Shown here piece by piece: positions 10,404 to 20,786 of a DNA stretch of 64,000 nt (within the stretch, counting starts at the first letter, position 1; every line of letters starts with the position of its first letter). The notes under the pieces are model-generated. The model saw only the letters and a program-made list of their open reading frames with translations. It had not been told where the DNA came from and searched no databases. A program made the position numbers and the translations under genes. This DNA is from Metamycoplasma arthritidis (GTDB taxonomy: Bacteria; Bacillota_I; Bacilli_A; Mycoplasmatales; Metamycoplasmataceae): positions 620,001 to 684,000 of the forward strand of contig NZ_LR215047.1 in NCBI RefSeq assembly GCF_900660715.1, in the 5' to 3' direction.

Positions 10404-10425
10404 AAGTTTTGCCTAAAAAATTATT

Positions 10426-12279
10426 CTAGTCTTCACTAAAAGCTGAATGATACAACTTTTCGTAAAAACCTTTTTTAGCTAGTAGTTCTTTATGAGTGCC
10501 ACGCTCTACTATTTCACCACCGTCAAGGACCAAAATTTGATCGGCATTTACAATCGTTGAAAGACGGTGAGCAATAACAAAAGAAGTTTTGCCTTTCATT
10601 AAAGTAAGCATTGCATTTTGAATGATTTTTTCAGTTTTGGTATCAACATTAGAAGTAGCTTCGTCTAGAATCAAGATATTTTTATTAGCCACAATTGCTC
10701 TAGTGATAGCAAGGAGTTGTCTTTCACCTTGTGATAGGTTTGAGCCACCTTCTAAAATAACTTCGTCGTAACCATTTTCGAGTTGCTCAATAAAATTAGA
10801 AGCATGTGACATTTTAGCGGCATCTTTAATTTCTTCATTAGTCGCTTTTTCATTGGCATAACGAATGTTTTCCATAACAGTGTTTTTAAATAGAAAAGTG
10901 TCTTGAAGAACAATTGAGATTTGTGAACGTCAGCTTTTCTCATCAATTTCATGCGAAGAACGACCATCAATTAGTACTTCGCCACTATTTGGTAAATAGA
11001 ATTTACTTAACAAGTTAATAATTGTAGTTTTTCCCGCACCAGTAGGACCGACAATCGCAAATACTTGGCCACGTTTGGCTTTAAAAGAAGCATTTTTTAG
11101 TTGTAGGTTTGTTGAACTTTTGTCATATGAGAAATTAACATTTCTAAATTCTACATTGCCTTGGGCATCTTCAATAATGTCTAGTTCATCTTCATTTACT
11201 TCGGGAGTTAATCTAACATATCTCATTACCCGGCCCGTTGAAACAATTGCCAGTTGGAAAGAACCAATATTTTCAAACAAACTAGTTAGTTTTGAGTTCA
11301 TTAATCTAATATAAATTAATATCGAGAATAAAGAACCAGTAGTTAAATCATTGCCATTACCTGCACCGATGCCTTTAAGTGTTAAGACACAACCAATTGT
11401 GGCAACAATTAATTGAATCAAAAAGCTTGAAGCATTTGAATAAGGATAAATAATTGAAGTGTAGATTGTGGCTTTAGTTGAAGACTTAAACAATCGTTGG
11501 TTACGGTTAACAAATTCTTTTTTAACATTTTTCTCTTGGCTATAAGCTTTTATTAAATGGTGAGCACCAAGATGTTCTTCAATGTATCCATTTAATTTAG
11601 CAACACGAGCTTGTTGTTTTTGAATTTCCGGAACAGCTTTTTGTAGCAAGATCAAAATTGGAATAAATGAAATTAAAACTAGCACAATAACGATTGTTCC
11701 CAAATATGGACTAAGAACTAGTAAAAACACTAATGAAATTATTGTTGTGAAAACGGCATTGAATATAAGTGAAATGCTCACATAAGCACCATTACTAATG
11801 TTTTGGGCATCATTTGATAGTGCGGACATAAGCTCGCCACTATTTTGTGCTTCAAAATAAGAAATTGGCATCTTCATTAGTGCTTTGTAAGCGTCGTTTT
11901 GCATATGATAAGCTGCTCTTAGGCTACCTTTAATTGAAATCATGTTAGCAAAATAAGTGAGAAGCGAAGTTAGTAAAATTGCTACAAGAAGGCCACCAAT
12001 TGAACCTCAAAATTTAGCTGGGCTAAAGGTTCCCGGTTGAACGTTGCTTCAACTTAAAAAATGGTCAGTGATAAAACCCACGGCAAAAATTTGGGCAATG
12101 TTAGAAATTGCTATTAAAGCATTCAAAACAATAACAATTACCAAAACACCTTTTCTATAGTTGATGTATCTTAGCAAATCTCGCATACTAACTTTTCTTG
12201 CCGCTGCTACATTTTTTTTGAAAGCTTTTTTCTCAGCAGGAGTCATGTGCTTGTATTTTTTTTGCGTTTGTTGTTGCAT
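10426..12279 (-). CDS. ABC exporter half-transporter, subunit B (canonical ATP site)
   Basis: 617 aa with TGA as Trp. An N-terminal membrane domain of about six helices (first helix around [15 protein letters not shown]) is followed by the ATPase domain: Walker [10 protein letters not shown], signature LSQGERQ, Walker [13 protein letters not shown] with the catalytic Glu, and a His switch in VIAHRLST. It pairs with the gene just upstream as a heterodimeric multidrug/lipid-type exporter. The chosen ATG follows GGGAGGTG by 11 bases; a GTG 12 bases further up would sit inside that ribosome binding site. Its ATG lies one base after the stop of subunit A. The substrate is unknown. Confidence 0.9.
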
Positions 12280-12280
12280 A

Positions 12281-14071
12281 TTAAGATTCACCTCCCATCT
12301 GGGTTAGGGCTATTTCTTTATAAAGCTCATTATTTTTCATCAATTCATCATGAGTGCCAATATCAGAAATTTTTCCATGATCGAGTACAATGATCTTATC
12401 GGCATCAATGATTGATGAAATTTTTTGAGCAATAATGACGGTTGTCATTTTATTTTCTTTTGATGATTTTTTAATATTTTCTTTAACTAGCGCTTCAGTT
12501 TTTGCATCAAGAGCACTAGTAGAATCATCTAAAATTAAAATCTTAGGATTGTGCAAAATTCCTTGTGCAATGGCAAGTCTTTGTTTTTGGCCCCCTGAGA
12601 GATTAGCGCCTTGTTGTTCAATTTCATGGCCAAATGTTTTTTTAAATTTACTAATGTAGTTATAAGCGCAAGAAATTTTTGTAGCATTCAAAATTTCTTC
12701 TTCGGTCGCATCTTCATTAGCAAAAAGTAAATTAGATTTAATAGTTCCACTTAAAATTGTGGGCTTTTGATAAACATGAGAAATGCTTTTTTTAAGTGAA
12801 AAGCTATCAATTTCTTTAACATTTTTATCATCAATATAAACTTCACCATAGTGGGTTTTATAGTCATAACTTAGTAGTTTGGCAATTGTACTTTTGCCAG
12901 AGCCTGTTGGACCAATAATTCCCAACACTTCACCAGGGTTTACTTCAAAACTAATATCTTCTAAAATATTTTTTTCGCTCGTTTCGTAGTATCTAAAAGA
13001 AACATTTTTAAAAGTAATTTTGCCTGATTCGATATAGTTTTCGTTTTGCACAAATGGGATGTCTGGTTGTTTGTTTAAAATTTCGAAAATTCGTTTTGAT
13101 GAAACTCTAGCTCTTCAAATATTAAAGAATGCCATTCCTGAAATAATTAACCCTCACATAACGATAATGATGTAGTTAAGAAAGGTGTTAATGTCTTTGA
13201 TAAATTTAGCATATTCTGCTTCTTGGCCCTGAACAATCAAATTTTTAGTAGCAAAGTAAATAACTATTAAAATCGCCGCTGAAGCAAAGTTAGATACGGC
13301 TTCTAGTAACTGAAATACAACTGTAAAAATGCGACCAGATTTTAAAGAAGCTTTGTATAAATTATTAGTTGCGAATTGAAATTTGGCTTTTTCTTTTTCT
13401 TCTAAGTTGTATGACTTAATAACTTTTGCACCTAAAATACCTTCTTGCGATTCAACATTAATATCATCTGAGAATTTTTTTTCGTTTTGCATAGGTTTAC
13501 GAATTGCTAAACCCATTCACATTAAAACTCCTACAACAATTGGCACAATTACAACAAGAACAAGTGAGAAATCAACATTAGTAAAAAATGCCAAAATGAG
13601 TCCCATAATCAAATTAATAGGACCCAAAATCGCTCCTCTAAGTAAAAATCTAATCCCTTCTTGAATTTGTTGGATGTCGATTGTAAAACGGGTTAAGATT
13701 TTAGCATTAGTAAAAGTATCAATGTCTTTTTGCGACAAACTGCCAATATGTTCTCAAAGATAGTTTCTGATTTCTCTTGCTCCGCCAATTGCAACTCGTG
13801 CGCCAATATAAGTAGCAAGTAAAGCTGCAAGAGTAGCAAACAACAAAAGCGAAATTATCCCAAGTGAAATCCCGGTGAGATTAGCTTCTATGGTAAAAAA
13901 AGTAAAAAGTTCAATTTTTGCAATCGTTCCACGACTGGTTGAAATTTGAATTAAAGCACTCAAAAAATTAGGAACCATTAAAAAACCCAAAGTTTGGATA
14001 ATGGTAAAAAGTATTGCTAGAAAACTACCTCATTTGTAGCGTGTAGGAAGTAGCTTCATTAATTTTCACAT
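12281..14071 (-). CDS. ABC exporter half-transporter, subunit A (degenerate Walker B)
   Basis: 596 aa with TGA as Trp. The membrane domain comes first (ILFTIIQTLGFLMV is helix 1), then Walker A GPTGSGKST, signature LSGGQKQR and Walker B ILILDDSTSALD. The residue after Walker B is Asp instead of Glu, and the switch region reads IIAQKIS instead of IAHR. Such loss in one partner is typical of heterodimeric exporters, where the composite site formed with the other subunit does most ATP hydrolysis. An AAGGAG ribosome binding site precedes ATG-TGA (Met-Trp). It starts 31 bases after ackA ends and is probably in the same operon. Confidence 0.9.
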
Positions 14072-14102
14072 TTCTTACTCCTTTTTTCTTAGTGAAAATA
14101 AT

Positions 14103-15296
14103 CTACTTTTTGGCATCAAAGAAATTTTTAGCTTCAGTAACAATGAACTGTTCTTCATTAGCGCGAACCATATAAATTGGCAAAGCACTATTTTTAGTTG
14201 AAATCAGTTTATAGTCACTATATGAGCGATCTTTATTAATTTCCTCATCAATTTCCAATTTTAGTAAATTGATTTTCTTAATAACTTGCGAGCGTACATA
14301 AGAATCGTTTTCACCAACGCCGGCAGTAAAAACAATTCCATCAATTTTGCCGTGAATTTTATTTAAATACTTAATTAAGTAGTTAGTAATTTTTTCAACG
14401 TATAAATCTAGAGCAAATTGGGCTTGCGGATTAATTGATTTAACTTTATGAATATCTCTAATGTCAGGTGAGATTTGGCTAACACCTAACATTCCTGACT
14501 TTTCATTAAGCATTTTCATAATTTCATCTAGTTGCATACCGCTGTGCTTGGCAATATAAGGAATGATTGAGGGATCAATTTCACCACAACGAGTCCCCAT
14601 CATTACACCATCTAATGGTGTAAAACCCATTGATGTATCAATTGATTTACCATTTTCAATAGCACATAAACTAGCGCCATTGCCAATATGTAAACTAACA
14701 ATATTAACGTCTTTGTGACCAAAAATTTCTTCGGATTTTTTTGCAATGTAATGGTGATTTAGACCATGAAAACCGTACTTACGGATGTAGTACTTTTTAG
14801 TAATTTCGTAATCAATTGGATAAGTATAAGCAACACGAGGTAATGTTCTATGAAACGAAGTGTCAAAGTGCATTGTTTTTTTCGCTTGTGGAAATAGTTT
14901 CTCAAAAGCTAAAATTGTTTCAAGGGCTCCAGGGTTATGAACTGGTGCCAAATCAAGAACCTCTTTAAAATAAGCAATAGTTTTTTCATTTACTTCACAA
15001 GTGTCCTGTAAATTAGGGCCACCGTTGACGATTCTAAAAGCGACTTGACTAATTTCCGAGAAGTCTTTAATAATGTGATATTCCTCTCATTGCTCAACTA
15101 ATTTTTTAACAGCTTCTAAAAAAGAAGGCAATGGTAGTTCAATTTCATGCTTTTGATTTTGATATTCAAGAGTTAAAATGCCTAGCGGCAATTTAATTTT
15201 TTGGGCCACGCCTTTTGCTTCAAGAGCTAATTTATCATTAAACAAACTTCACTTAATAGAACTTGATCCTGCATTGATTACTAATATTTTCTTCAT
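14103..15296 (-). CDS. ackA: Acetate kinase
   Basis: 397 aa. It catalyses acetyl phosphate + ADP to acetate + ATP, a main substrate-level ATP source in mycoplasmas. Family motifs are clear: the N-terminal VINAGSSSIKW, then HNPGALETI, FDTSFHRTLP, YGFHGLNHHYI, LHIGNGASLCAIENGKSIDTSMG, and MGTRCGEIDP. The length is normal. The start is preceded by TGAGGTGAA. pta is not adjacent. The downstream ABC exporter genes follow closely on the same strand. Confidence 0.96.
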
Positions 15297-15327
15297 GTCT
15301 TTTCACCTCAATTTGTATATTCATTAA

Positions 15328-15333
15328 ATTATA
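15328..15333 (-). promoter_or_regulatory. -10 box of ackA
   Basis: TATAAT on the minus strand about 30 bases before the ackA ATG. The -35 region is AT-rich without a consensus hexamer. Confidence 0.55.
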
Positions 15334-15362
15334 AGATAATAAAATTTTTATTATAAACAAAA

Positions 15363-15410
15363 AACAAGCACTAAATAGCAAGTTTGACAAAGTCCTGTTT
15401 AGTGCTTGTT
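15363..15410 (-). terminator. Terminator of whiA (overlaps its 3' end)
   Basis: A perfect 13-bp stem: AACAAGCACTAAA (15363-15375) with TTTAGTGCTTGTT (15398-15410). One arm contains the last codons and the stop codon of whiA. Confidence 0.7.
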
Positions 15411-16253
15411 TTGATTTTTTCGATGTTCTTCTTTAGTCTTTTTAACAACATCTTTTAATTTTTTTAAATAATGATGCAGTGTTCCCTTGGATTTAGGATT
15501 TTTTTCTTTAACAAGAAGTTTTGAGAGTTCTTGTAAACTTAAATCAAGGTTATTTTCTTTATACTTAAAAAAATCAAGTTCGTTTTGGCTGAATTTATCA
15601 AAAAGGTTATGAGACTTCACATATTCAAAATTTTCGATAAATTCACTATTTAATTTAGCAATTCGTTCTTGATTAAAAAAATCAAAATTAGTTAGACGAT
15701 TGATATTGTTAGAAAAATCGCGTTCAATCTTTTTTTCTTCAAAATTTAAATATGACTCATAGGCTTCAATTGCTTTTAAAAAATCACAAATATTTTCAAT
15801 TTTTTTGATGTAAAGAATATACGAATTTCTTCTTTTTAATAGTTTGAATTCGAAATTATATTTATTAAGAATTTGTTGAGCTTCTTTAGCTTCTTCTTGC
15901 TCTAAAAACTTAAGTTCAAGATGATAGCTTGAACTATTGAGTCCGTTAATAGAACCACCAATTAAAAAAATCCCACTAAAATAATCGCGTTGTTTAGGGC
16001 AGCCCAAAAAATTTAGGCCTTCGTCGCTAAAAACCAGTTTATTCTTTTGAGGCATTTGAAAAGAAATTTTCAAACTACTAAGTATGTTTTGCACATAATT
16101 TAAGATTTCATTATTATTAATAATCAAAGTAACGAGGTCGCCAGTTTTTTGGGTAGTTGCTAAAATTCCGAAAAGCAAATTTAGTTTTTCTTTTTCATTT
16201 AACTTTCGTGAAATAATTTCGTTTTTTATTATTAGACTAAAGGTGCTTTTCAT
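15399..16253 (-). CDS. whiA: WhiA-like DNA-binding regulator
   Basis: 284 aa, the usual length of Firmicutes and mycoplasma WhiA. The N-terminal ~190 residues match the degenerate LAGLIDADG-like module, including YFSGIFLIGGSING. The C-terminal end has the helix-turn-helix with SLQELSKLL and SKGTLHHYLKKLK. In mycoplasmas WhiA is reported to regulate ribosomal protein genes. An AGGGGG ribosome binding site stands before the ATG. The gene starts only 25 bases after the 3' end of the 5S rRNA, leaving no room for a separate promoter, so it is probably transcribed through the 5S gene. Confidence 0.9.
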   Translation of the reverse strand: MKSTFSLIIKNEIISRKLNEKEKLNLLFGILATTQKTGDLVTLIINNNEILNYVQNILSSLKISFQMPQKNKLVFSDEGLNFLGCPKQRDYFSGIFLIGGSINGLNSSSYHLELKFLEQEEAKEAQQILNKYNFEFKLLKRRNSYILYIKKIENICDFLKAIEAYESYLNFEEKKIERDFSNNINRLTNFDFFNQERIAKLNSEFIENFEYVKSHNLFDKFSQNELDFFKYKENNLDLSLQELSKLLVKEKNPKSKGTLHHYLKKLKDVVKKTKEEHRKNQNKH

Positions 16254-16278
16254 ACTAAAAATCCCCCTAAAAATAAAA

Positions 16279-16380
16279 AAAGCAACGACCTATTTTTCCT
16301 AGTGGTATCGTCGGCACTGAAGGGCTTAACTGCTGAGTTCGGAATGGTATCAGGTGGAACCCCTTCGTTATGGTTGCTAC
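16279..16380 (-). rRNA. rrf: 5S ribosomal RNA (solitary)
   Basis: The minus strand shows the conserved 5S core: a CCACCTGATACCATTCCGAA segment, then ACTCAGCAGTTAAGC, GTGCCGACGATACC. The 5' GCAAC (about 16377) pairs with GTTGC near the 3' end. Length is about 102-105 nt. No 16S or 23S gene is nearby, so 5S is unlinked from the large rRNA genes, as in several mycoplasmas. Ends are estimated from helix I. Confidence 0.93.
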
Positions 16381-16387
16381 GTGTATT

Positions 16388-16416
16388 ATTATACATAAAA
16401 AAAATAAATGTGTAAA
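16388..16416 (-). promoter_or_regulatory. 5S rRNA promoter
   Basis: On the minus strand TTTACA (16416-16411) and TATAAT (16393-16388) are separated by exactly 17 bases. Transcription would start at about 16381, matching the predicted 5S 5' end. Confidence 0.75.
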
Positions 16417-16431
16417 AATTTTTAATATTTT

Positions 16432-17544
16432 TTATTCATCAATTTTTGAAGTGTTAAAGTTACCAAAAATTTTGTTGACGGTCGAAACTACGATTCAAGC
16501 TTGTGGATCAATGTTAGAGATTTCTGCTTTGATTCTTGATTGTTCTAAATAAAGTGCCATAGTTTCGATTTTTGTAGTGTTTTCACCTGTATATCCACTT
16601 GTCATATCAACATAGTTGTAACCATGTCAATATTTAATTTCTTTAAGGTGTTCAATAACTTTTTGTGGATTTTTTGTATAAATTTCGATTTTAACTTTGC
16701 GATATTTAGGGTAAAGAATTTCAACAAAACCGTTATATACAAAAATATAAACTAGTGTAGAAATGCATCTTAATAAGTAACTAGCTAAATTTCAAGGGTG
16801 ATTTTTTATTACGCCAGTTGCTTCTAAAATCCCAATCAATAAAGCAGAAAAGGCAGCAATTATCAAGGCAAAAATGGTGCTAATAAAACCAATGCCCATT
16901 TTCTTAACTCGTGAAACATAATAAACAATGATGTCGCTACCGGCAGTTGACCCAGAATTTTTTCAAGCAAGTCCTGAAGAAGCCCCGGCCGCTAGTCCAC
17001 CAACAATCGCGTAAATTATAATTGGTCAGGTTGGGTTGGGCACCCCAGGCAATACATGAGGAGGATAGTTGGTGCCATAAACATCTCAGGGAATTAAATC
17101 TTTAAATGGTGTATCTTTTGTTCAATTAACATAATAAAATGAAATTTTGTCAAAAGCATTGTGAACAGCGGGAATTAAAAAGAAACTTTGAACAACCATT
17201 TGAAAAATTAAGCAATATAAGGTCATGACCATAAAGAGACTGGAATTCTTTTTTCAAAAAATAATAATAAGTGGGAGATTAATTGCAAAATAAATATAAG
17301 CAAAATATGGCGCAGTTGCCGAAACTGTATAAGTTAAAGCTTGAACCAAAGCCGAAACTCCCGAAGCAACAGTAGCTGCTTTATTTAAAAAGATTGCGAC
17401 TCCGACATTGTATAAAAGTGCCGAAAGAAAAATAAAAAATAACTTCTTAGGAAACTTAACTCATACGTTAAAGATATTGACCCCATAAGGATTCAAATTG
17501 GCAAAATTAATGTTAATTTCTTGCTTTTGTTTCTTTCTACGCAT
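16432..17544 (-). CDS. YitT-family membrane protein, copy 1
   Basis: 370 aa with TGA as Trp. About five or six membrane helices lie in the first 290 residues. The YitT signature GSTAGSDIIVYYVSR stands between helices and the soluble C-terminal DUF2179-type domain (KVKIEIYTKNPQKVIEHL) follows. It is a clear paralogue of the next gene: both share FVSALLYN/FLSALLYN, KKAATVASG/KKAATIASG and an end in NTSKIDE/DTSKID. Function is unknown; some homologues are proposed transporters. The gene follows copy 2 on the same strand after a 76-bp spacer. Confidence 0.85.
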
Positions 17545-17620
17545 GTTATTTTTTTCCTCAAGCCTATTAGTTTAATAATTAGTACAAATGTTAACACTTT
17601 TAATAATTTTTGTTAGATTA

Positions 17621-18862
17621 TTAATCAATTTTAGAAGTGTCAAAAACACCGTTAATATCATGGATATTTGAAGTGGAAATTCATGCATTAGGATCGACTT
17701 TTTTAACCTCATCAAAAATGACATCTTTTTCTAAATAAAGAGCAATGGTTTCAATCCTTCCAAACTCGCGGTGGTTATAACCACTTACACCATAGAAAAT
17801 GTTGTAAGCATGAACATAATTGATTTTTTTAAAGTGCTCAGTAATTCATTCGACTTTCGAAGTATAAATGTCGATTTTAACTTTTTTGTATTTAGGATAG
17901 AATTTGTTAACTAATAAAGTAAAGACAATTAAATAAACTAGAGTTCCACAAATTCTAACTAGTAATTCTGTTCCTGATAGTCCTTCAAGTCATGGGTGTT
18001 TTGCAACATTGCCAGTGTATTCAAGGGTCCCAATTGTAATCGTTGAAAAGCTAGAAAAACATAAAGCAACAATTAGAAAAGTATTGCCAATTGGTTTTTT
18101 AGTACGATAGGCAATGTAATTTGAAATAACTGAAGTTCCACCAATTGAGCCTCTTTGTTTTCAAGCAATCACCGAAGCAAAGCCTTCAGCAACACCCCCT
18201 AATATTGCATAAATAAGAATTGGTCAGTTTTGGCCATCATACATTCCACCTCTAGGCAAAGATGCAATTTCCGCAGCACTTTTACCAACAATATTGGTGC
18301 CAAAAGGAGCTCAATAATCACCAGGACGACCCGTCGGATTATAAATTGAAATTTTTTCGTTAATAAAGTTAACAATTGGATTAGATCCGCTTCCGTTATA
18401 TTCAATAAAAACTAATTGAACAAGAATTTGAAAAAACATCCAATAGTAAGTTAAGACCATGAAAAGTCTTGGATTGCGTTTTCAAAAAATAAACATTAGC
18501 GGCATGTTAATTAATACATAGAAAAGTCCATAAAAGTTTTCAGTAGATGGCACTGTAAAGGTAATAATTTGGGCAAGTGAAGATGTTCCTGAAGCAATCG
18601 TGGCAGCTTTTTTTAGAAAGACAGTGATTGCCAAGTTATATAAGAGTGCACTAACAAACATCCAAAGAACTTTCTTAGGATATTTTTGCCAAATATTTAA
18701 TAAATTAATTTTATGAGGATTAATGCGTTCGTAAAGTTTGCGATCAGCTTCTAATTTTTCCAAACGTCTTTGCTTTTTTAGATTAATTTTTTGAAGAGCT
18801 TCAGAAGTTTTTTTAGCGCTTTGCAAGCTAGGTTGTTCACTTGAATTTTGGTTTTGTTTCAT
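17621..18862 (-). CDS. YitT-family membrane protein, copy 2
   Basis: 413 aa with TGA as Trp. It has the same architecture as copy 1 plus a ~45-residue Lys/Gln/Glu-rich cytoplasmic N-terminal extension. The signature is GSIGGTSVISNYIAYR, where copy 1 has GSTAGSD. Its ATG overlaps the dnaB stop codon by one base and AAAGGAG precedes it inside dnaB, so it is translated as part of the gdpP-rplI-dnaB run. The tandem pair looks like an old duplication that may function as a heteromer. Confidence 0.85.
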
Positions 18863-20325
18863 TATTCTCCTTTCTTTGGAACATTTAGTCGATTAGTGTA
18901 ATTAAAAGAAGATTTTTTACCTTCATAGTAAAAGCGGTTTTCATGAGCCCGAAATAGCAGTTGCACTACACCAACGGCACCGTGACGGTTTTTAGCAACG
19001 ATGACATCAGTGATTGAATCTTGACCCATAGAACTATCATCGGGAAGATTGCTTGTATTCTCGTCATTTTCAATTTGCCCACTTTGTTTTTTGCGAGTAT
19101 AGTAATCTTTACGATGTAGGAAAATTACAATGTCAGCATCTTGTTCAATCGTACCTGATTCACGTAAATCACTTAAAATTGGGGTTTTGTCTTCTCTTTT
19201 TTCAACATTACGACTTAATTGACTTAAAGAAAGGACTGGACATTCAAGTTCTCTTGCTAGTTGTTTTAGTGCCCGTGAGATCTTACTTACTTCAAGTTGA
19301 CGATTTTCAATGTTTGAACGGCTACTATCACTAATAAGTTGTAAGTAATCAACTACGACTAAGTCAACTTTTTTATTTCGAGCAAAACGGCGTGAAAGTG
19401 TTGTTAAATCCGTTAAAGTCAAAGTTGGTTTGTCATTTAGATACATTTCTCATTTTGCCATACGTTCTTTAGTTCAATGTATTTCTTTTCATTCACCAAC
19501 ATCTAAAGCGTTTTTTCTTAATTTAGAAATTCCAATCATTGAAGTGATTGCAATCATTCTTTGAACTAATTGTGCATTTGACATTTCCAAAGAGAAAAAT
19601 AAAACGGTTTTATTATTATTGGCAACATTAGCAGCGATATTTAAGGCGAAGGCAGTTTTTCCCATTGAAGGGCGAGCTGCCAAAATAATTAAATCCCCAG
19701 GATTTGCCCCTAGTAAAAGTTCGTCTAATGGCTGAAAACCAAAAGTTAGTCCAAGTGAAGTATCATTTCACTCGTTAGAGATGATATTACGAATTACTTC
19801 ATCGGCTTTGGCACCAATTTTTTCATAGGTTGAATTAACTTCAGAGATATCAATATTTAGTAGATCAAGTTGTAGTTTACTTAACAATTCGCCCGCTTCA
19901 AATGGTTTATTGTCAATAATATCAATATTTGTTAGGAGAAGTTTTTTTAATTGATCGCTCTTAAAACGATCAACAAGGATTTTAATATAGCGATCTAATT
20001 CAGAATAATACCCTCCGTTTTGAACTAATCAACTAATATATTCAATAGGATCATAACCAAATTTTTTGATTGTTATTTTTTCTTCTAGTTTATTTTTGGT
20101 TAAATAATCAATAAAAACAGAAATATCGAAGTCTTTAGACAACGCATGGACATTACTAATGGCAGTATAAAGATTTTGATTTTCTTTGTAAAAAAACATT
20201 TCTGGCTTAATGATCTCGGCGGTTTCTAAAAAAGCATTCGGATCACGCAAAAACAAACCAAGCAATGTGGCTTCGTTATTGGCGATAGCGATTTCTTTAT
20301 TAGTAATTTTATTGTCAGTAGCCAT
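18862..20325 (-). CDS. dnaB: Replicative DNA helicase DnaB
   Basis: 487 aa with TGA as Trp. The N-terminal domain (NEATLLGLFLRDPNAFLE) is followed by the RecA-like motor: LTFGFQPLDELLLGANPGDLIILAARPSMGKTAFALN contains Walker A, then VDLVVVDYLQLI is Walker B, and LSRNVEKREDKTPILSDLRESGTIEQDAD is diagnostic for DnaB. It unwinds the fork ahead of PolC. It lies 23 bases after rplI and overlaps the next gene by one base. Length is slightly above E. coli DnaB (471 aa). Confidence 0.96.
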
Positions 20326-20348
20326 TTTACTTTTTACCTTTCATTAAA

Positions 20349-20786
20349 TTATTTTTCAAGTTGAATTTTAATTATTAAATTTGCTATTACTTGAGGGTGT
20401 AATTTGACCTTAACAATATGAGTACCAAAGGTGTTGTACGATTCACCTGAAAGAGCGTTTTTTGGAAGCTTAATATCATATTTAAGAAGCTCTTTAGTAA
20501 TTGCTTTAGTAGTAATGGATCCATGCACAACACTCATATGTGATTTTAGTGCGAAGCTAAGTTCAATGGCTTCAATTTTTTGTTTTTGGGCTTCAGCTTC
20601 TGCAATCGCCAAAGCTAAATCCTCGGCAATGTTTTCTTTAATCCGGTCCAGATTAGCAAGAGTCTGTTTATTAAGAGGTTGAGCATAACCATTTTTTATT
20701 AAAAAGTTTTTAGCATAGCCATCGGCTACTTCAATAATTTCATTTACTTTATATTTTTGGAAATTTTTAATTATTATTACTTTCAT
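20349..20786 (-). CDS. rplI: Ribosomal protein bL9
   Basis: 145 aa. The N-terminal domain is typical of L9 (MKVIIIKNFQKYKVNEIIEVADGYAKNFLI), followed by the long connecting helix and the C-terminal domain with GSITTKAI. The gene overlaps the end of gdpP by 20 nt, and gdpP-rplI-dnaB is a conserved Firmicutes/Mollicutes order. Confidence 0.95.
   Translation of the reverse strand: MKVIIIKNFQKYKVNEIIEVADGYAKNFLIKNGYAQPLNKQTLANLDRIKENIAEDLALAIAEAEAQKQKIEAIELSFALKSHMSVVHGSITTKAITKELLKYDIKLPKNALSGESYNTFGTHIVKVKLHPQVIANLIIKIQLEK

Noticed and set aside
19053..19334. Plus-strand frame inside dnaB
   Set aside because: Antisense shadow of DnaB motifs; no ribosome binding site.
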